Positions 52,161 through 61,764 of a stretch of DNA of 64,000 nucleotides are shown here, piece by piece. Position numbers and translations under genes: made by a program. The notes beneath the pieces are model-generated. The model was not told the DNA's origin and did not search any database. It was given only the letters and a program-made list of their open reading frames with translations. The DNA comes from Bradyrhizobium sp. BTAi1. GTDB lineage: Bacteria > Pseudomonadota > Alphaproteobacteria > Rhizobiales > Xanthobacteraceae. The stretch spans positions 8,141,501 to 8,205,500 of the forward strand of contig NC_009485.1 of the NCBI RefSeq assembly GCF_000015165.1, in the 5' to 3' direction. Every line of letters begins with the position of its first letter. Position 1 is the first letter of the stretch.

Positions 52161-53564
52161 ATGAAGGTGGCTGCGATGAGAATGCACGTGCGAACTGTCC
52201 TTCTGACCCTGTGCTTTGCCGCCGTGATCGGGAGTGCTCCCGCAGTCGCGCAACAGGCAGCACTCGTTCCGTCGCAGCCAACCCTCGCTCCGCTGGTCGA
52301 AAAAGTGGCGCCCGCGGTAGTCAATATTTCCGTGCTGTCGCGGTCGCCGGTGCAGGATAATCCACTGCTCCGGGATCCGTTCTTCCGTCGCTTCTTTGAG
52401 TTGCCGGATCCCGACAAGATTCCTCCGCAGATGAGCGCGGGTTCAGGCGTCATCGTCGACGTCGGTAAGGGTTACGTGATCACTAATCATCACGTGGTCG
52501 ACAAGGCGACCGAAATCGTCGTTACGTTGCGCGACCGCCGACAGTTCAAGGCAAAGCTCATCGGCAGCGATTCCGCAACCGACATTGCGCTGGTGCAAAT
52601 CGAAGCTGATCGGCTGACCCAGCTCCCGCTTGCCGACTCCGACAAGGTCCGAGTCGGAGATTACGCCCTCGCCATCGGCAACCCCTTCGGCCTCGGGCAG
52701 ACCGTTACTATGGGCATTGTGAGCGCGCTCGGGCGTAGCGGCATCAATGCCGAAGGCTATGAGGACTTCATTCAGACCGACGCCTCGATCAATCCGGGCA
52801 ATTCCGGTGGGGCCCTGGTGTCCCTCAGTGGCGAACTGATCGGGATCAATACGGCCATCATTGCACCTTCCGGCGGAAATGTCGGAATCGGCTTTGCGGT
52901 ATCGAGCAACATGGCTCGCTCCGTCATGGATCAGCTCATTCGCTACGGCGAAGTCCAACGCGGTAGGCTCGGATTCGTGGTGCAGGATATCACGCCGGAT
53001 ATTGCGAAGGCGATAGGCGTACCCGCGACGGCTGAAGGCGCGGTCGTCGTGCAGGTTGAGCCGGGTTCGGCGGCCGACAAAGCCGGCGTCAAGGCCGGAG
53101 ATGTCGTGACCGCCCTCGGCGGGCGGCCGGTGCGCGGCGCATCCGACCTGCGTAACCGCATTGGACTGACCCGCGTCGGTGAGGACGTCGAGTTGAAAGT
53201 CCTCCGAAACGGCGCAGAGCGGCGGCTGCGAGCGCGCGTCGAGCGAAGCTCGGCCTCTCCTCAAACGGCCGCTTTACAGACCGACAAGGGCACAACGATC
53301 CCGCGTTTACGCGGCGCGGTTGTTCGCGACATCGGTCCGGGTATGCCTATGTACGGCAAGGTCCAGGGCGTCGTGGTCGCCGAGGTTGAGGACGGAAGCC
53401 CGGCAGCCGCGCGCGGCTTGCGCGCCGGCGATGTGATCGTCGCCGTCAACCGCAAACCCGTCCGCAATGTGGCTGAATTCCAGGCCGCCCTGCAGGAGGC
53501 AGGCCGTGTCGCCGCGCTCGATGTGCTGCGTGGAGACATGTCGCTCTTTATCTTGATCACGTAG
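52161..53564 (+). CDS. degP: DegP/HtrA periplasmic serine protease
   Basis: 467 residues. A signal peptide (about 1-30, LLTLCFAAVIGSAPAVAQQA) is followed by a trypsin-like domain with His in TNHHVVD (about 110), Asp in SATDIALVQI and Ser in NPGNSGGALV (about 215). Two PDZ domains follow. It acts as protease and chaperone for envelope proteins. It starts 14 bases after the third hsp20, so one operon is likely. DegP is the terminal member in the canonical stress-tolerance locus as well. Confidence 0.94.
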   Translation: MKVAAMRMHVRTVLLTLCFAAVIGSAPAVAQQAALVPSQPTLAPLVEKVAPAVVNISVLSRSPVQDNPLLRDPFFRRFFELPDPDKIPPQMSAGSGVIVDVGKGYVITNHHVVDKATEIVVTLRDRRQFKAKLIGSDSATDIALVQIEADRLTQLPLADSDKVRVGDYALAIGNPFGLGQTVTMGIVSALGRSGINAEGYEDFIQTDASINPGNSGGALVSLSGELIGINTAIIAPSGGNVGIGFAVSSNMARSVMDQLIRYGEVQRGRLGFVVQDITPDIAKAIGVPATAEGAVVVQVEPGSAADKAGVKAGDVVTALGGRPVRGASDLRNRIGLTRVGEDVELKVLRNGAERRLRARVERSSASPQTAALQTDKGTTIPRLRGAVVRDIGPGMPMYGKVQGVVVAEVEDGSPAAARGLRAGDVIVAVNRKPVRNVAEFQAALQEAGRVAALDVLRGDMSLFILIT

Positions 53565-53580
53565 GCAGAGCGCATCGGCT

Positions 53581-54984
53581 ATGTCCTCTTGGAGGTTATC
53601 GGCGAGAGGCTGGCGCGCTATCGTTGCGCTTCGAAAATTGTCGCTTACGGCTGTCGTTTGTGTTTGGGCGCTTACAATTGGCGATGCGACCATGAGCAGC
53701 TTGCAGACAATCGCTCAGGCACAATCGCTAAATGCCCAGACCTTCGAACTGCCGAACGGGATGAAGGTCATCTATGTCCCCGATCGCCGTCTCCCGATCG
53801 TCACTCATATGCTTTGGTATCGCGTCGGCTCAGCCGACGAGGAGCCGGGCAAATCGGGTCTTGCTCACTTTTTCGAGCATCTGATGTTCAAGGGGACGCC
53901 AGCCAATCCGGGTGACTCCTATGCCCGTTTCATCGGTGAGGTTGGAGGCGAGCTGAACGCATTTACGTCTTATGACTTCACCGCCTACTACGCGACCGTA
54001 GGCTCTGCTCACCTTGAGAGAGTCATGGAGCTTGAGGCCGACCGCATGGTCAATCTCGCGCTCACTCCGCAACAAGTCGCTGTCGAACGGGAGGTGATCG
54101 TCGAAGAACGGCGCTTGCGTACAGATAACAAACCGGAAGCATTGCTTCTCGAACAAGCCCTTGCGTCGCTTTTTCTCAACCATCGTTATGGAATTCCTGT
54201 CATTGGCTGGATGCATGAAATTCGCTCTTGGACTCAAGAGGATGCACTTTCTTTTTATCGTCGGTGGTATGGGCCTAGTAATGCGTTGCTCGTCGTTTCC
54301 GGCGACATCGATTTTGAGCAGCTCAGGCGTCTCGCGACCAAGCACTATGGGAAGCTACCTGCTCACGCCGTAACGCGTAAGCGCGCCACCGAGCCGCCCT
54401 CGCTCGCGGAACGGCGCGTCATCATGAAGGACCAGCGAGCGGGCCGTCCCTTATGGCTTCGTCTGTATTTGGCTCCGTCCTATGGAACGGAAAATCGGTC
54501 CAAGACCGCTGCAATCGAAGTTCTGGCTGAACTCCTTGGCAGCGGAGCGACCGGTATTCTTCATCGTCGTCTGGTGATGGAGCGCGGATTGGCGACTGAC
54601 GTGTCCGCGAGCTACGACCCCGCTGCGATCGACGAAACGATGTTCGCGATCAACGCGATTCCTAAGCCGGGTGTTACAATGGAACAGTTGGGGGGCGCAA
54701 TCGACGAGGAGATCAATACTGTCGCAAAGACTCTTTCAACGGCCCCTGCCGATCTGACGCGCGCAAAACAGAAGCTCATCATGGCTGGCTTGCAAGCCCG
54801 CGATGGAACCTACAAAGCCGCACTTACAGTTGGATCTGCTCTCATGACTGGAGCGGCGCTAAATGACATCGAACAACGACAAGATTTGATTTCCTCCGTC
54901 ACCGCCGAAGAGATCGCAGTTGTCGCTCACGATCTCTTCCAACCAACGCGCTCGGTAACATCGTTTTTGTTGACCGAAAGGTGA
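53581..54984 (+). CDS. M16 family zinc peptidase, active type
   Basis: 467 residues with an N-terminal signal or anchor (LSLTAVVCVWALTIG). The inverted zinc motif is HFFEH (about residues 97-101), with the downstream Glu in MELEADRM. Family-typical NAFTSYDFTAYYATV is present. It is a periplasmic peptidase for peptides or misfolded fragments, 16 bases after degP, plausibly finishing degradation begun by DegP. Confidence 0.9.
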   Translation: MSSWRLSARGWRAIVALRKLSLTAVVCVWALTIGDATMSSLQTIAQAQSLNAQTFELPNGMKVIYVPDRRLPIVTHMLWYRVGSADEEPGKSGLAHFFEHLMFKGTPANPGDSYARFIGEVGGELNAFTSYDFTAYYATVGSAHLERVMELEADRMVNLALTPQQVAVEREVIVEERRLRTDNKPEALLLEQALASLFLNHRYGIPVIGWMHEIRSWTQEDALSFYRRWYGPSNALLVVSGDIDFEQLRRLATKHYGKLPAHAVTRKRATEPPSLAERRVIMKDQRAGRPLWLRLYLAPSYGTENRSKTAAIEVLAELLGSGATGILHRRLVMERGLATDVSASYDPAAIDETMFAINAIPKPGVTMEQLGGAIDEEINTVAKTLSTAPADLTRAKQKLIMAGLQARDGTYKAALTVGSALMTGAALNDIEQRQDLISSVTAEEIAVVAHDLFQPTRSVTSFLLTER

Positions 54985-54991
54985 ATGAAGC

Positions 54992-56311
54992 ATGTCTGTG
55001 CGGCTAAAAAGCGCCTCGCATCTCCTATGGGTGACCACTTTTATGTTTTTGCAAACTCACCAGGCGTTTCCCTTGGACATACATACCGTCAACAGTTCCT
55101 CCGGAATCGTGGCTTGGCTGTCGGACTCTCGGCAGCTTCCCATCATTGTCGTCGACTTTGCCCTCATCGGAGCCGGCTCTGCGTCTGACCCTGATGACAA
55201 ACGAGGACTCGCCAATTTCGGTGCTCAGATGCTTTCCGAGGGCGCCGGTGTATTTGATGCCAAGGCATTTCAGGAACAACTCGCGGATATCGGAGCTACG
55301 CTATCCTTTGCCGCAGACCGAGATGCGCTGGTCGGACACCTCGAGGTCGCACGCGAGCATCGAAATCGTGCATTCGATTTGCTCCGATTGGCTTTGTTGC
55401 AGCCGCGCTTCGATCTTGAAGCCATCGAGCGGGTCAGGATCAAACGGGACGTTGATCTCGCGCGCCTTGACAACGATCCAGCTTATGTCGCCTCACGCGC
55501 GTGGTGGGAGGCTGCTTTCCCGGAACATCCGTATAAGTATCCTCCGCTCGGCTCTCGTGAAGCAAATGGCCGCATCACGTCGGCTGATTTGCAAAACTTT
55601 CAGTCTCGATTAACGAACTCGAAACTCGTTGTGGCAGCAGCGGGCGACGTGAATGCCGCTGAATTATCGGATTTGCTTGATCGTGGTTTCCCAAATGGGT
55701 CGAAGGGTCGAGGAATCGACGCTCGTGCAAAGGCCGAGTATCGAACATTTGCGCCTGCCATTGTGCGTCTGCCCTTTCCCCAATCCGCATGTGTTTTCGG
55801 CCAACCGGGCATTTCTCCGACCTCGGCCGAATACCTTCCCCTGCTCGTGCTAAATCACATCCTGGGAGGCGGGACACTGACATCGCGATTGTTCGTTCAA
55901 CTGCGAGAACGACGGGGACTCGTGTACTCAATTCGCACCGCCCCGGAGACACTTTCGCAAGCCGATCTTCTCATCGGTCGGTTCGCGACGGAAAACGTCA
56001 AGACACAGCCAGCGATCGAAACAATTCAGGCGGAGTGGCGCCGTATGGCCCAAGGAGAGATTTCAGACAAAGAAATCACAGCGGCGAAGTCCTATCTCAA
56101 GGACATGTTGCCCGTATCGATGGACGGCACGTCCGCTATTTCTTCAAGACTTCTTGCTGTCCAACGTATGATGCAAGGTATCGATTACATTCAGCAATGG
56201 CGCAATAGGATCGAGTCAATTGATCCGGAATTAGTGAGACGTACGGCCAGAAAGGTGTTTTCGACTGATGCCCTGACTTTCGCCGTTGCGGGCGAACCTA
56301 ATGGCCTTTGA
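54992..56311 (+). CDS. M16 family protein, non-catalytic partner
   Basis: 439 residues, with a signal peptide-like start (LLWVTTFMFLQTHQAFP). It has the M16 fold (LALLQPRFDLEAIERVR; HILGGGTLTSRLFVQLRE), but the zinc motif position reads GLANFGAQML, without HxxEH. An adjacent active/inactive M16 pair recalls two-subunit enzymes such as the mitochondrial processing peptidase. It begins 7 bases after its partner. Confidence 0.9.
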   Translation: MSVRLKSASHLLWVTTFMFLQTHQAFPLDIHTVNSSSGIVAWLSDSRQLPIIVVDFALIGAGSASDPDDKRGLANFGAQMLSEGAGVFDAKAFQEQLADIGATLSFAADRDALVGHLEVAREHRNRAFDLLRLALLQPRFDLEAIERVRIKRDVDLARLDNDPAYVASRAWWEAAFPEHPYKYPPLGSREANGRITSADLQNFQSRLTNSKLVVAAAGDVNAAELSDLLDRGFPNGSKGRGIDARAKAEYRTFAPAIVRLPFPQSACVFGQPGISPTSAEYLPLLVLNHILGGGTLTSRLFVQLRERRGLVYSIRTAPETLSQADLLIGRFATENVKTQPAIETIQAEWRRMAQGEISDKEITAAKSYLKDMLPVSMDGTSAISSRLLAVQRMMQGIDYIQQWRNRIESIDPELVRRTARKVFSTDALTFAVAGEPNGL

Positions 56312-56353
56312 TTTGATGTCGAAAATAAACGAGAGTGTCGCCGCTAGAGGAGC

Positions 56354-56704
56354 ATGAAACAAATGCCTGTCCGTCAACTTCAAAAGAGCGAATGGAAATC
56401 TTACTGCGATCGAATCTCCAATGGCCTAGAGGGAAAGCGGGCAGAAATTGAGGTTGCGGGTCTTCCGATAGGGGACCAAATCGTCGCCAAGCAGATTCTC
56501 ATCTTTGGCATTACTTATGATCCGAAGGACGATATCATTGAAGTGGCGCTCGAAGGCCTCGATCACATCATCCATAAGCCCCGGAGCTTAGCTGCGGACG
56601 AGGGAGCAGCCGGCCTTGCAAACTTGGAAATTGTCGATGGAGAAGGCCGAAAGCAAATCGTCAAACTGATGGATCCGCTGATGTTGCCTCCGCCGGAAAG
56701 ATGA
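56354..56704 (+). CDS. DUF5335 family protein
   Basis: 116 residues: KSEWKSYCDRISNGLEGKRA, FGITYDPKDDIIEVALEGLD and a terminal QIVKLMDPLMLPPPE match DUF5335. No function is known. It ends one base before the next gene, with which it is normally paired to my recollection. Confidence 0.78.
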   Translation: MKQMPVRQLQKSEWKSYCDRISNGLEGKRAEIEVAGLPIGDQIVAKQILIFGITYDPKDDIIEVALEGLDHIIHKPRSLAADEGAAGLANLEIVDGEGRKQIVKLMDPLMLPPPER

Positions 56705-56705
56705 C

Positions 56706-57307
56706 ATGCCGGACAACACGATAGAGGTTCGTGTCGAGGATATCTCGCAGCTCTTTCACACCCTTGATCCCTTTCCATTTCGCGAGAGGGATCTTGATCG
56801 AGACGCCGAAGACTTTATCGTGAGTTGGGCGCGCGACCTGCCCCGGTCGGCGACCGTCCATATTTTGATCTATTTGTCCCAAGCCGGATTCAGTCAGCCA
56901 CTTGCCCAAGAGATTCCGATTGGAATCAACCAGCATTTTGCCCATCGTGCCGAACAAGCTGCATTTGAGCTTCGTGAGACGTTTCGAATTGGGTGGCGAT
57001 CGCTCGCAGTCGGACTAACCGTGCTCACGGCCGCGATCGTGGCAAGTCAGGCGATTCACGCCAACGCTCCGACACCATTCAACCGCGTGTTCGAGGAAAG
57101 TCTGATTATTTTCGGCTGGGTTGCCAACTGGAAGCCGATCGAGACCTTTTTATAGCATGGTGGCCAATCGTTCGTCGCCGCGATCTCTTTTTGAGACTTG
57201 CGCACGCGAAGGTAAAAATAATGGCACAACGGAGCAAGGATGGTGAACCGATAGCTGGCGGCGCGCACGAAAATTGCGGCCAGATACAAGGCTTAGCTTT
57301 CAACTAA
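56706..57307 (+). pseudogene. Hypothetical membrane protein, frameshifted near its end
   Basis: The first frame (56706-57155, 149 residues) has a soluble half (LFHTLDPFPFRERDLDRDAE; DFIVSWARDLPRS) and two hydrophobic helices (LAVGLTVLTAAIVASQAIHA; FEESLIIFGWVANW). It stops at KPIETFL. The family-like continuation AWWPIVRRRDLFLRLAHAKV follows in the next frame, to 57307. One lost base after the T-run near 57150 explains this. Function is unknown. Confidence 0.65.
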
Positions 57308-57489
57308 GTACGCGATCGAATAAAAACGGTTTGCGCTAATTCTTCGCCTGCCTGCCGCCATCATCGCGACGGAGCCCCCCAGCGTGGAAGAGCGCGGAGC
57401 GAGATATGATCATGGGCACTCATGATTATTTCCTTATCTCCTTGGAGTTATACCAAGTCTCGTTGATCAGAACTCGTGTGCCCATTGGC

Positions 57490-58530
57490 GCAGTCCTATT
57501 GACATGATGCGCCAGGGCTGATCGACGAGCTTGTTCCAGGCCGCGCAACAATGGTCGACGAGATCGTCGTAGATTTGAAGACGCGGTTGGAGAGCCTAGT
57601 TGTCGCGCATGAACTGCCAGATGTTTTCGACCGGGTTGAGTTCAGGGCATTTTGGCGGCAGCGGAATGATGGTGATATTGGCCGGCACGACGAAGCGCTT
57701 CGACACATGCCAGCCAGCTTGGTCGACCAGAAGGATGGCATGGGCAGCAGGCGTAACGGTTTTGGCGATCTCCGCAAGATGCAGGTTCATCGCCTCGCTG
57801 TTGCAGGCCGGCAGGATCAAGGCCGCGCCCTTGCCCTCCTAGGGGCAGATCGCGCCGAAGATATAGGTGGAAGCAGTCCGCTGGTCGCGTGGCGCGCTGG
57901 GGCAGGTGCCACGCTTGGCTCAGCGACGCGTGATTTTGTTCTTCTGGCCGATGCGGGCCTCGTCGGCGAATCAGATTCCTATCGTGTCGCAGCCGACGCC
58001 CTTCTGGCGCGCGACCGTCTCCAGACGGGTGGGGAAGCTTTTTTAAAATCCTCGATGGCGCCCGCTGCTTGCGCTTGGTGGCGCGGTCGGGCGGAGAGTT
58101 TGCGGTAGCCCATAGCGCGCAGCTCCCGGCTGAGCGTCTGCTTGGCGATCGTGATGCGGAATTCCTCGAATATCCATTGCGCCAGATCGATCAGCCGCCA
58201 ACGCACCACGCCATGGACCGCCGGGATCGGACCGCTTTCGATCATGCGGACCAGCGCCTGGCGTTGGCTGTCGTTGCTTGGATGGCTGCCCCAGCGACTT
58301 GCCGTCCCAGGAGACCGTCAGGCCCTCGCGCGTTGAAGCGCAACACCCAGTCCCGGACGATCTGAAGGCCGACCCCGCCGTCTTGGCCGCCTCGGTGCGT
58401 GTTGCGCCACCATAAATCGTGGCAAGCGCCAGAAGCCGCCGAGCTTCAGGCCCGTCCTTGGTCTTCCTAGCCAGAGCGCGAAGCTGTGAGCCATCGAAAT
58501 CGCGGCGCAACGGTATCGGAGCCAACATGA
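57490..58530 (-). pseudogene. IS630 family transposase remnant, multiply frameshifted
   Basis: Pieces of an IS630 transposase lie in three frames: N-terminal HTH part (LRALARKTKDGPEARRLLAL, 58043-58528), a middle RWRLIDLAQWIFEEF (57979-58245), and the DDE end LLVDQAGWHVSKR...PPKCPELNPVENIWQFM (57596-57820). At least two frame breaks make it inactive. It lies between the stress cargo and the IS5 copy. Exact ends were not identified. Confidence 0.8.
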
Positions 58531-58615
58531 CGGACCTCCTTGGTTCACCCAGTGAATCTGACCCGCCTCAATCTGGGAATCGACCAAGAGTCATAATTTC
58601 AGGGACCCGGTATTA

Positions 58616-59457
58616 GGGTTCAGACTCATTAAATCCAGCATACAAGAGCTGCAGCGAGGCATACAGATGCCAGATAATTTCTGGCCAGCCTGTCGTAGCG
58701 GGTTGCGATGCGTCTGAAGTCCTTCAGCCTGTTGAAGGCGCTCTCGATGCGCCAGCGAAGCTTGTAGAGCCGTTTGCTGAAGCTGAATGGCTGCTTTCTG
58801 TTGCAGCGATTGGGGATGACCGGCCTGGTTCCGTGCTCGTCCAGCTCTTCGCGCAGCTCGGCACTGTCATAGGCCTTGTCGCCGAGCATCCGTTTGGGTG
58901 GCTTCACGCGGCGGATCAGGCGTTCCGCAACCGGACAATCGTGCGCTTCGCCTCCCGTCAGGAGGATGGCGAGAAGGCGTCCTTTAGTATCAGCGAGTGC
59001 ATGAATCTTCGTGTTGCGCCCTCCGCGCGAGCGGCCAATAGCCTGCTTCTGCTCCCCCCTTTTCCGTCCACCGCCGAGCGATCCGCCTTGATGTGCGTGG
59101 AATCGATCATCTGCGTGTCGGCGGAACGTCCGCTCGCAGCAAGCTCCCGGAACATGTTTTCCCAGATGCCCCGCCGGGCCCAGCGCACAAAGCGATTATA
59201 GATCGTCGTCGAAGGGCCGTACTCGGGCGGGCAATCGCACCAGCGGCAGCCGCTTTTCAGCACATGCACAATACCGCTGATGACACGGAGATTATCTTCG
59301 CGTTCAACACCCCGCACATCTGTCGGCAGACAGGGGGCGATCCGCTTCCACTGCTCGTCGCTCAGCCAAAAAGGATTGCCGCGCATGATCCCGATCCCCT
59401 TTCAAATTCGAATCAGGCTCGTATTGTCAGCGCACAAGAATTAATGAGTTTTGACCC
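58616..59457 (-). mobile_element. IS5 family element with terminal inverted repeats
   Basis: Ends GGGTTCAGACTCATTAA (58616-58632) and its imperfect inverse TTAATGAGTTTTGACCC (59441-59457) are flanked by TA on both sides, a likely target duplication. Inside are two minus-strand frames (59386-58958 and 58907-58629) giving the two halves of one transposase. Confidence 0.8.
58629..59386 (-). pseudogene. IS5 family transposase in two frames
   Basis: N-terminal part (RGNPFWLSDEQWKRIAPCLP; IDSTHIKADRSA, first Asp) and C-terminal part (MLGDKAYDSAELREELDEHG, second Asp; RWRIESAFNRLKDFRRI, Glu) lie in different frames, joined near 58930. Some IS5 (IS427-group) elements make their transposase by programmed frameshifting, so it may be functional rather than broken. 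Confidence 0.78.
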
Positions 59458-59714
59458 TAGTTATCATAAGCATACCGCCCCATGAGCAACATGACCACCA
59501 GAGGCGACAAACGGCAAAGGAGTGCGGCGCTCTTGACTTACCAATCCACTTTTTCAGAGGAGCGCGGATTTGATTTTGACCGGCCTCCAGTGGAGGGGTC
59601 CGGTTGGAATGTTAGTTCAGGGCTCGCATTTGCACTAGCAGGCTGCTGAAAAAACTGTCTCGACTGCGAGGGCTGATCCTGATTCCGTTGTTTGAAACGA
59701 CGGGGTGATTTTCG

Positions 59715-59930
59715 ATGCGGGGCGAGCAACGAAGGTCGGAGGGGCTTTTTTCGTATATTCGGCTGGAGGAGCGGTTCGCGCTGGATCACCCATTGAGGGC
59801 GATCCTGGTGCTGGTGAATAAGGTGCTCGGCACGTTGTCGGCTCGATTTAACGAGATCGATTCGCATCTTTATCTTCTCAATCCTTGCCTACAACCTCAT
59901 CCGTATACCCAAGCTGCTGGCGGCCTAAGC
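59715..59930 (+). pseudogene. Internally deleted IS5-type transposase
   Basis: The N-terminal 50 residues (MRGEQRRSEGLFSYIRLEER; HPLRAILVLVNKVLGTLSARF) are joined to the last 18 residues (SILAYNLIRIPKLLAA, stop at 59928-59930, next frame). The whole catalytic core is missing. Upstream GGCTGCTGAAAAA (about 59641) may be its left end. It is a miniature, non-autonomous relic. Confidence 0.65.
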
Positions 59931-59984
59931 ATGAACCCTAGGCCCCCCCGCTCACCTCGCGCTTGAACCATATCGGGGTTAGGC

Positions 59985-60087
59985 AAAGTCACGCTCGCCG
60001 CTCACGGAGACGCCTGTCAGGGTACTTTCGATTACCCGGCAAAGGTGGATCCCGAACTGATAGCGTATGCCGACGTGCGGCAATGAC
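59985..60087 (+). pseudogene. Decayed DUF2274 gene copy
   Basis: Reading across one or two frameshifts gives LAAHGD, PVRV and FDYPAKVDPELIAYADV. This aligns with LAALEDDKPVRV and FDLPAEVHRELIAYAEV of the intact DUF2274 gene at 1023. No start or end is preserved. The rest of 59931-60228 shows nothing else. It marks remains of conjugation backbone next to the integrase. Confidence 0.6.
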
Positions 60088-60228
60088 TTTTGCCGCACGG
60101 CATTTTGTCCGCTGCTGGAAACTGATGCAGTGCTATTGAGAGCGGCAACGGCTCGCGGCTCTGGTCCAATTCGAGAAATGCGAGCGGCGACTAGCTAGAC
60201 CGGCCCCACAAGCTCGCCATCATTCACC

Positions 60229-61584
60229 TTACGCCGCCAGGGGCGCTTCCTCATTCTTCATCCGACAATCGCCTACAGCCGCATGGAAGAAGCGCGCAAG
60301 CGACGCCTTCCGGGAATCACGATCGATTGCGTAAGCCGTCTGCTTGAAAGTCACCCCGTCCAGGAGGCCTTGGATATAGCCTGCGATGGTGTCCGCAGCC
60401 ATGATCAGCGCCGTATCTAGTGTGTGAATGTACTTGCTCGTAACGGATCCTTTGGCGTGCCCTACGAGCGCGGCTATCGTCACTTCGGTGAAGCCCAGAT
60501 CATTTGCGATGCTCGCGAAGCTATGGCGCAGAACGTGCGGCGTAATGTCGGCAAGCGGCGACTTCTTGAAGATTTGCTTCCAATGGTTCGGAAAGCTGCC
60601 GAATGCGTTGTCCTCGCCTTGCCCAGGGAAAACGTATGTGCCGACCGCGCATGCACGCCGACGTTCGAGATATTCCACGACGGGCAAGCCGATAGCCCGG
60701 ATCGATTCGCCTTCCTTGCTGTCCTCGAGCCGCAAGCAGCTTGCCTCGGTATCGACCTCCGACCATCTCAGCTGAATGATCTCGCTGCGCCGGCATCCCG
60801 TCAGCGCGATTTGACGAACAATGTCCACGGTCGTCGTATACTTCTCTTGCTCGCCTTTCTCTCGCAAGAGCTGGCCAAGAGTCCGGTACTCCGCCTCCGA
60901 CAAGCGGCGCGTTCGTACCCTGTCTTTAGGCTTGCGGATACCGTGAGCCGGGTTGGTCTCGATAATGCCGGCCTCGACGGCATACGTCAGGATGCCTCCG
61001 AGCAGACCGACAGTTCGAGTTGCCGTGCCGACCCCTCCGCGTACGATGGACTTACCCCGCAGCTTCTTTGTTTTGACTGTGGTGCGTGTCTTTCCAGCCA
61101 TGATGTCCTTTAAGACCTTACCGACGTCAGCTTTGGTCAGGTCCTTGACTCGCCGCGTTCCGATGATCGGGACGATGTGCCGATGGATACGCCCTGTGTC
61201 AGTTACGATTGTCGTTGGCTTCTTCGGACGTCCTCGCTTACCCAAAATCAGGCCGGCGCTGAGGTCATTTAGATATAAATTGCACAGTTCTTTGACCGTG
61301 ATGGCCCTGTGGTCAAGCTCGCGCTCCTCAGCGGGATTATCTCCCTTCGCCACGCGGCCGAGTTGGACCTTCGCCTCCTGCCTCGCTGTCTCGGGCGTCC
61401 AGACGCCATGGAGTCCAATCGTGTAGCGGCGCGAACGGCCTGCAGCGCGATACTGAATGACGTAGCTTCGCTTGCCGGTGGTGAACAATCGCAGCCCAAA
61501 GCCGGGCAGTTCGTCATCCCAGATGACGTAGTCCTTTTCGCGTACCTCTGCCGCGTCTACGACTCTCTTCGTGAGTTTAGGCAA
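60229..61584 (-). CDS. int: Tyrosine recombinase, P4-type element integrase
   Basis: 451 residues. An N-terminal DUF4102-like arm-binding domain (ELPGFGLRLFTTGKRSYVIQ) is followed by a core-binding domain (about 105-210) and a catalytic domain with Arg in LTGCRRSEIIQLRW, His-x2-Arg in TPHVLRHSFAS, His in GHAKGS and Tyr in SKYIHTLD (about 384). It excises and integrates the element. It points away from the attachment site, with its start 180 bases from it, the standard int-att arrangement. Confidence 0.93.
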   Translation of the reverse strand: MPKLTKRVVDAAEVREKDYVIWDDELPGFGLRLFTTGKRSYVIQYRAAGRSRRYTIGLHGVWTPETARQEAKVQLGRVAKGDNPAEERELDHRAITVKELCNLYLNDLSAGLILGKRGRPKKPTTIVTDTGRIHRHIVPIIGTRRVKDLTKADVGKVLKDIMAGKTRTTVKTKKLRGKSIVRGGVGTATRTVGLLGGILTYAVEAGIIETNPAHGIRKPKDRVRTRRLSEAEYRTLGQLLREKGEQEKYTTTVDIVRQIALTGCRRSEIIQLRWSEVDTEASCLRLEDSKEGESIRAIGLPVVEYLERRRACAVGTYVFPGQGEDNAFGSFPNHWKQIFKKSPLADITPHVLRHSFASIANDLGFTEVTIAALVGHAKGSVTSKYIHTLDTALIMAADTIAGYIQGLLDGVTFKQTAYAIDRDSRKASLARFFHAAVGDCRMKNEEAPLAA

Positions 61585-61764
61585 GGCACTCCTCCCGGAT
61601 GAGCGGTCGCTCCCGCGTAAGCATCACGTAAGCAGCAGGAGGAAAGCCAGGGCAAACATTCGGATACATGTGTCGTGCCGCCGTTTCAAAAAATCCAGCA
61701 GCTTCAAGTGTATGGCGTATCATGGCGTGCCCTATCGCGTTTTTCGGATAGGCAGCCTAAATTG

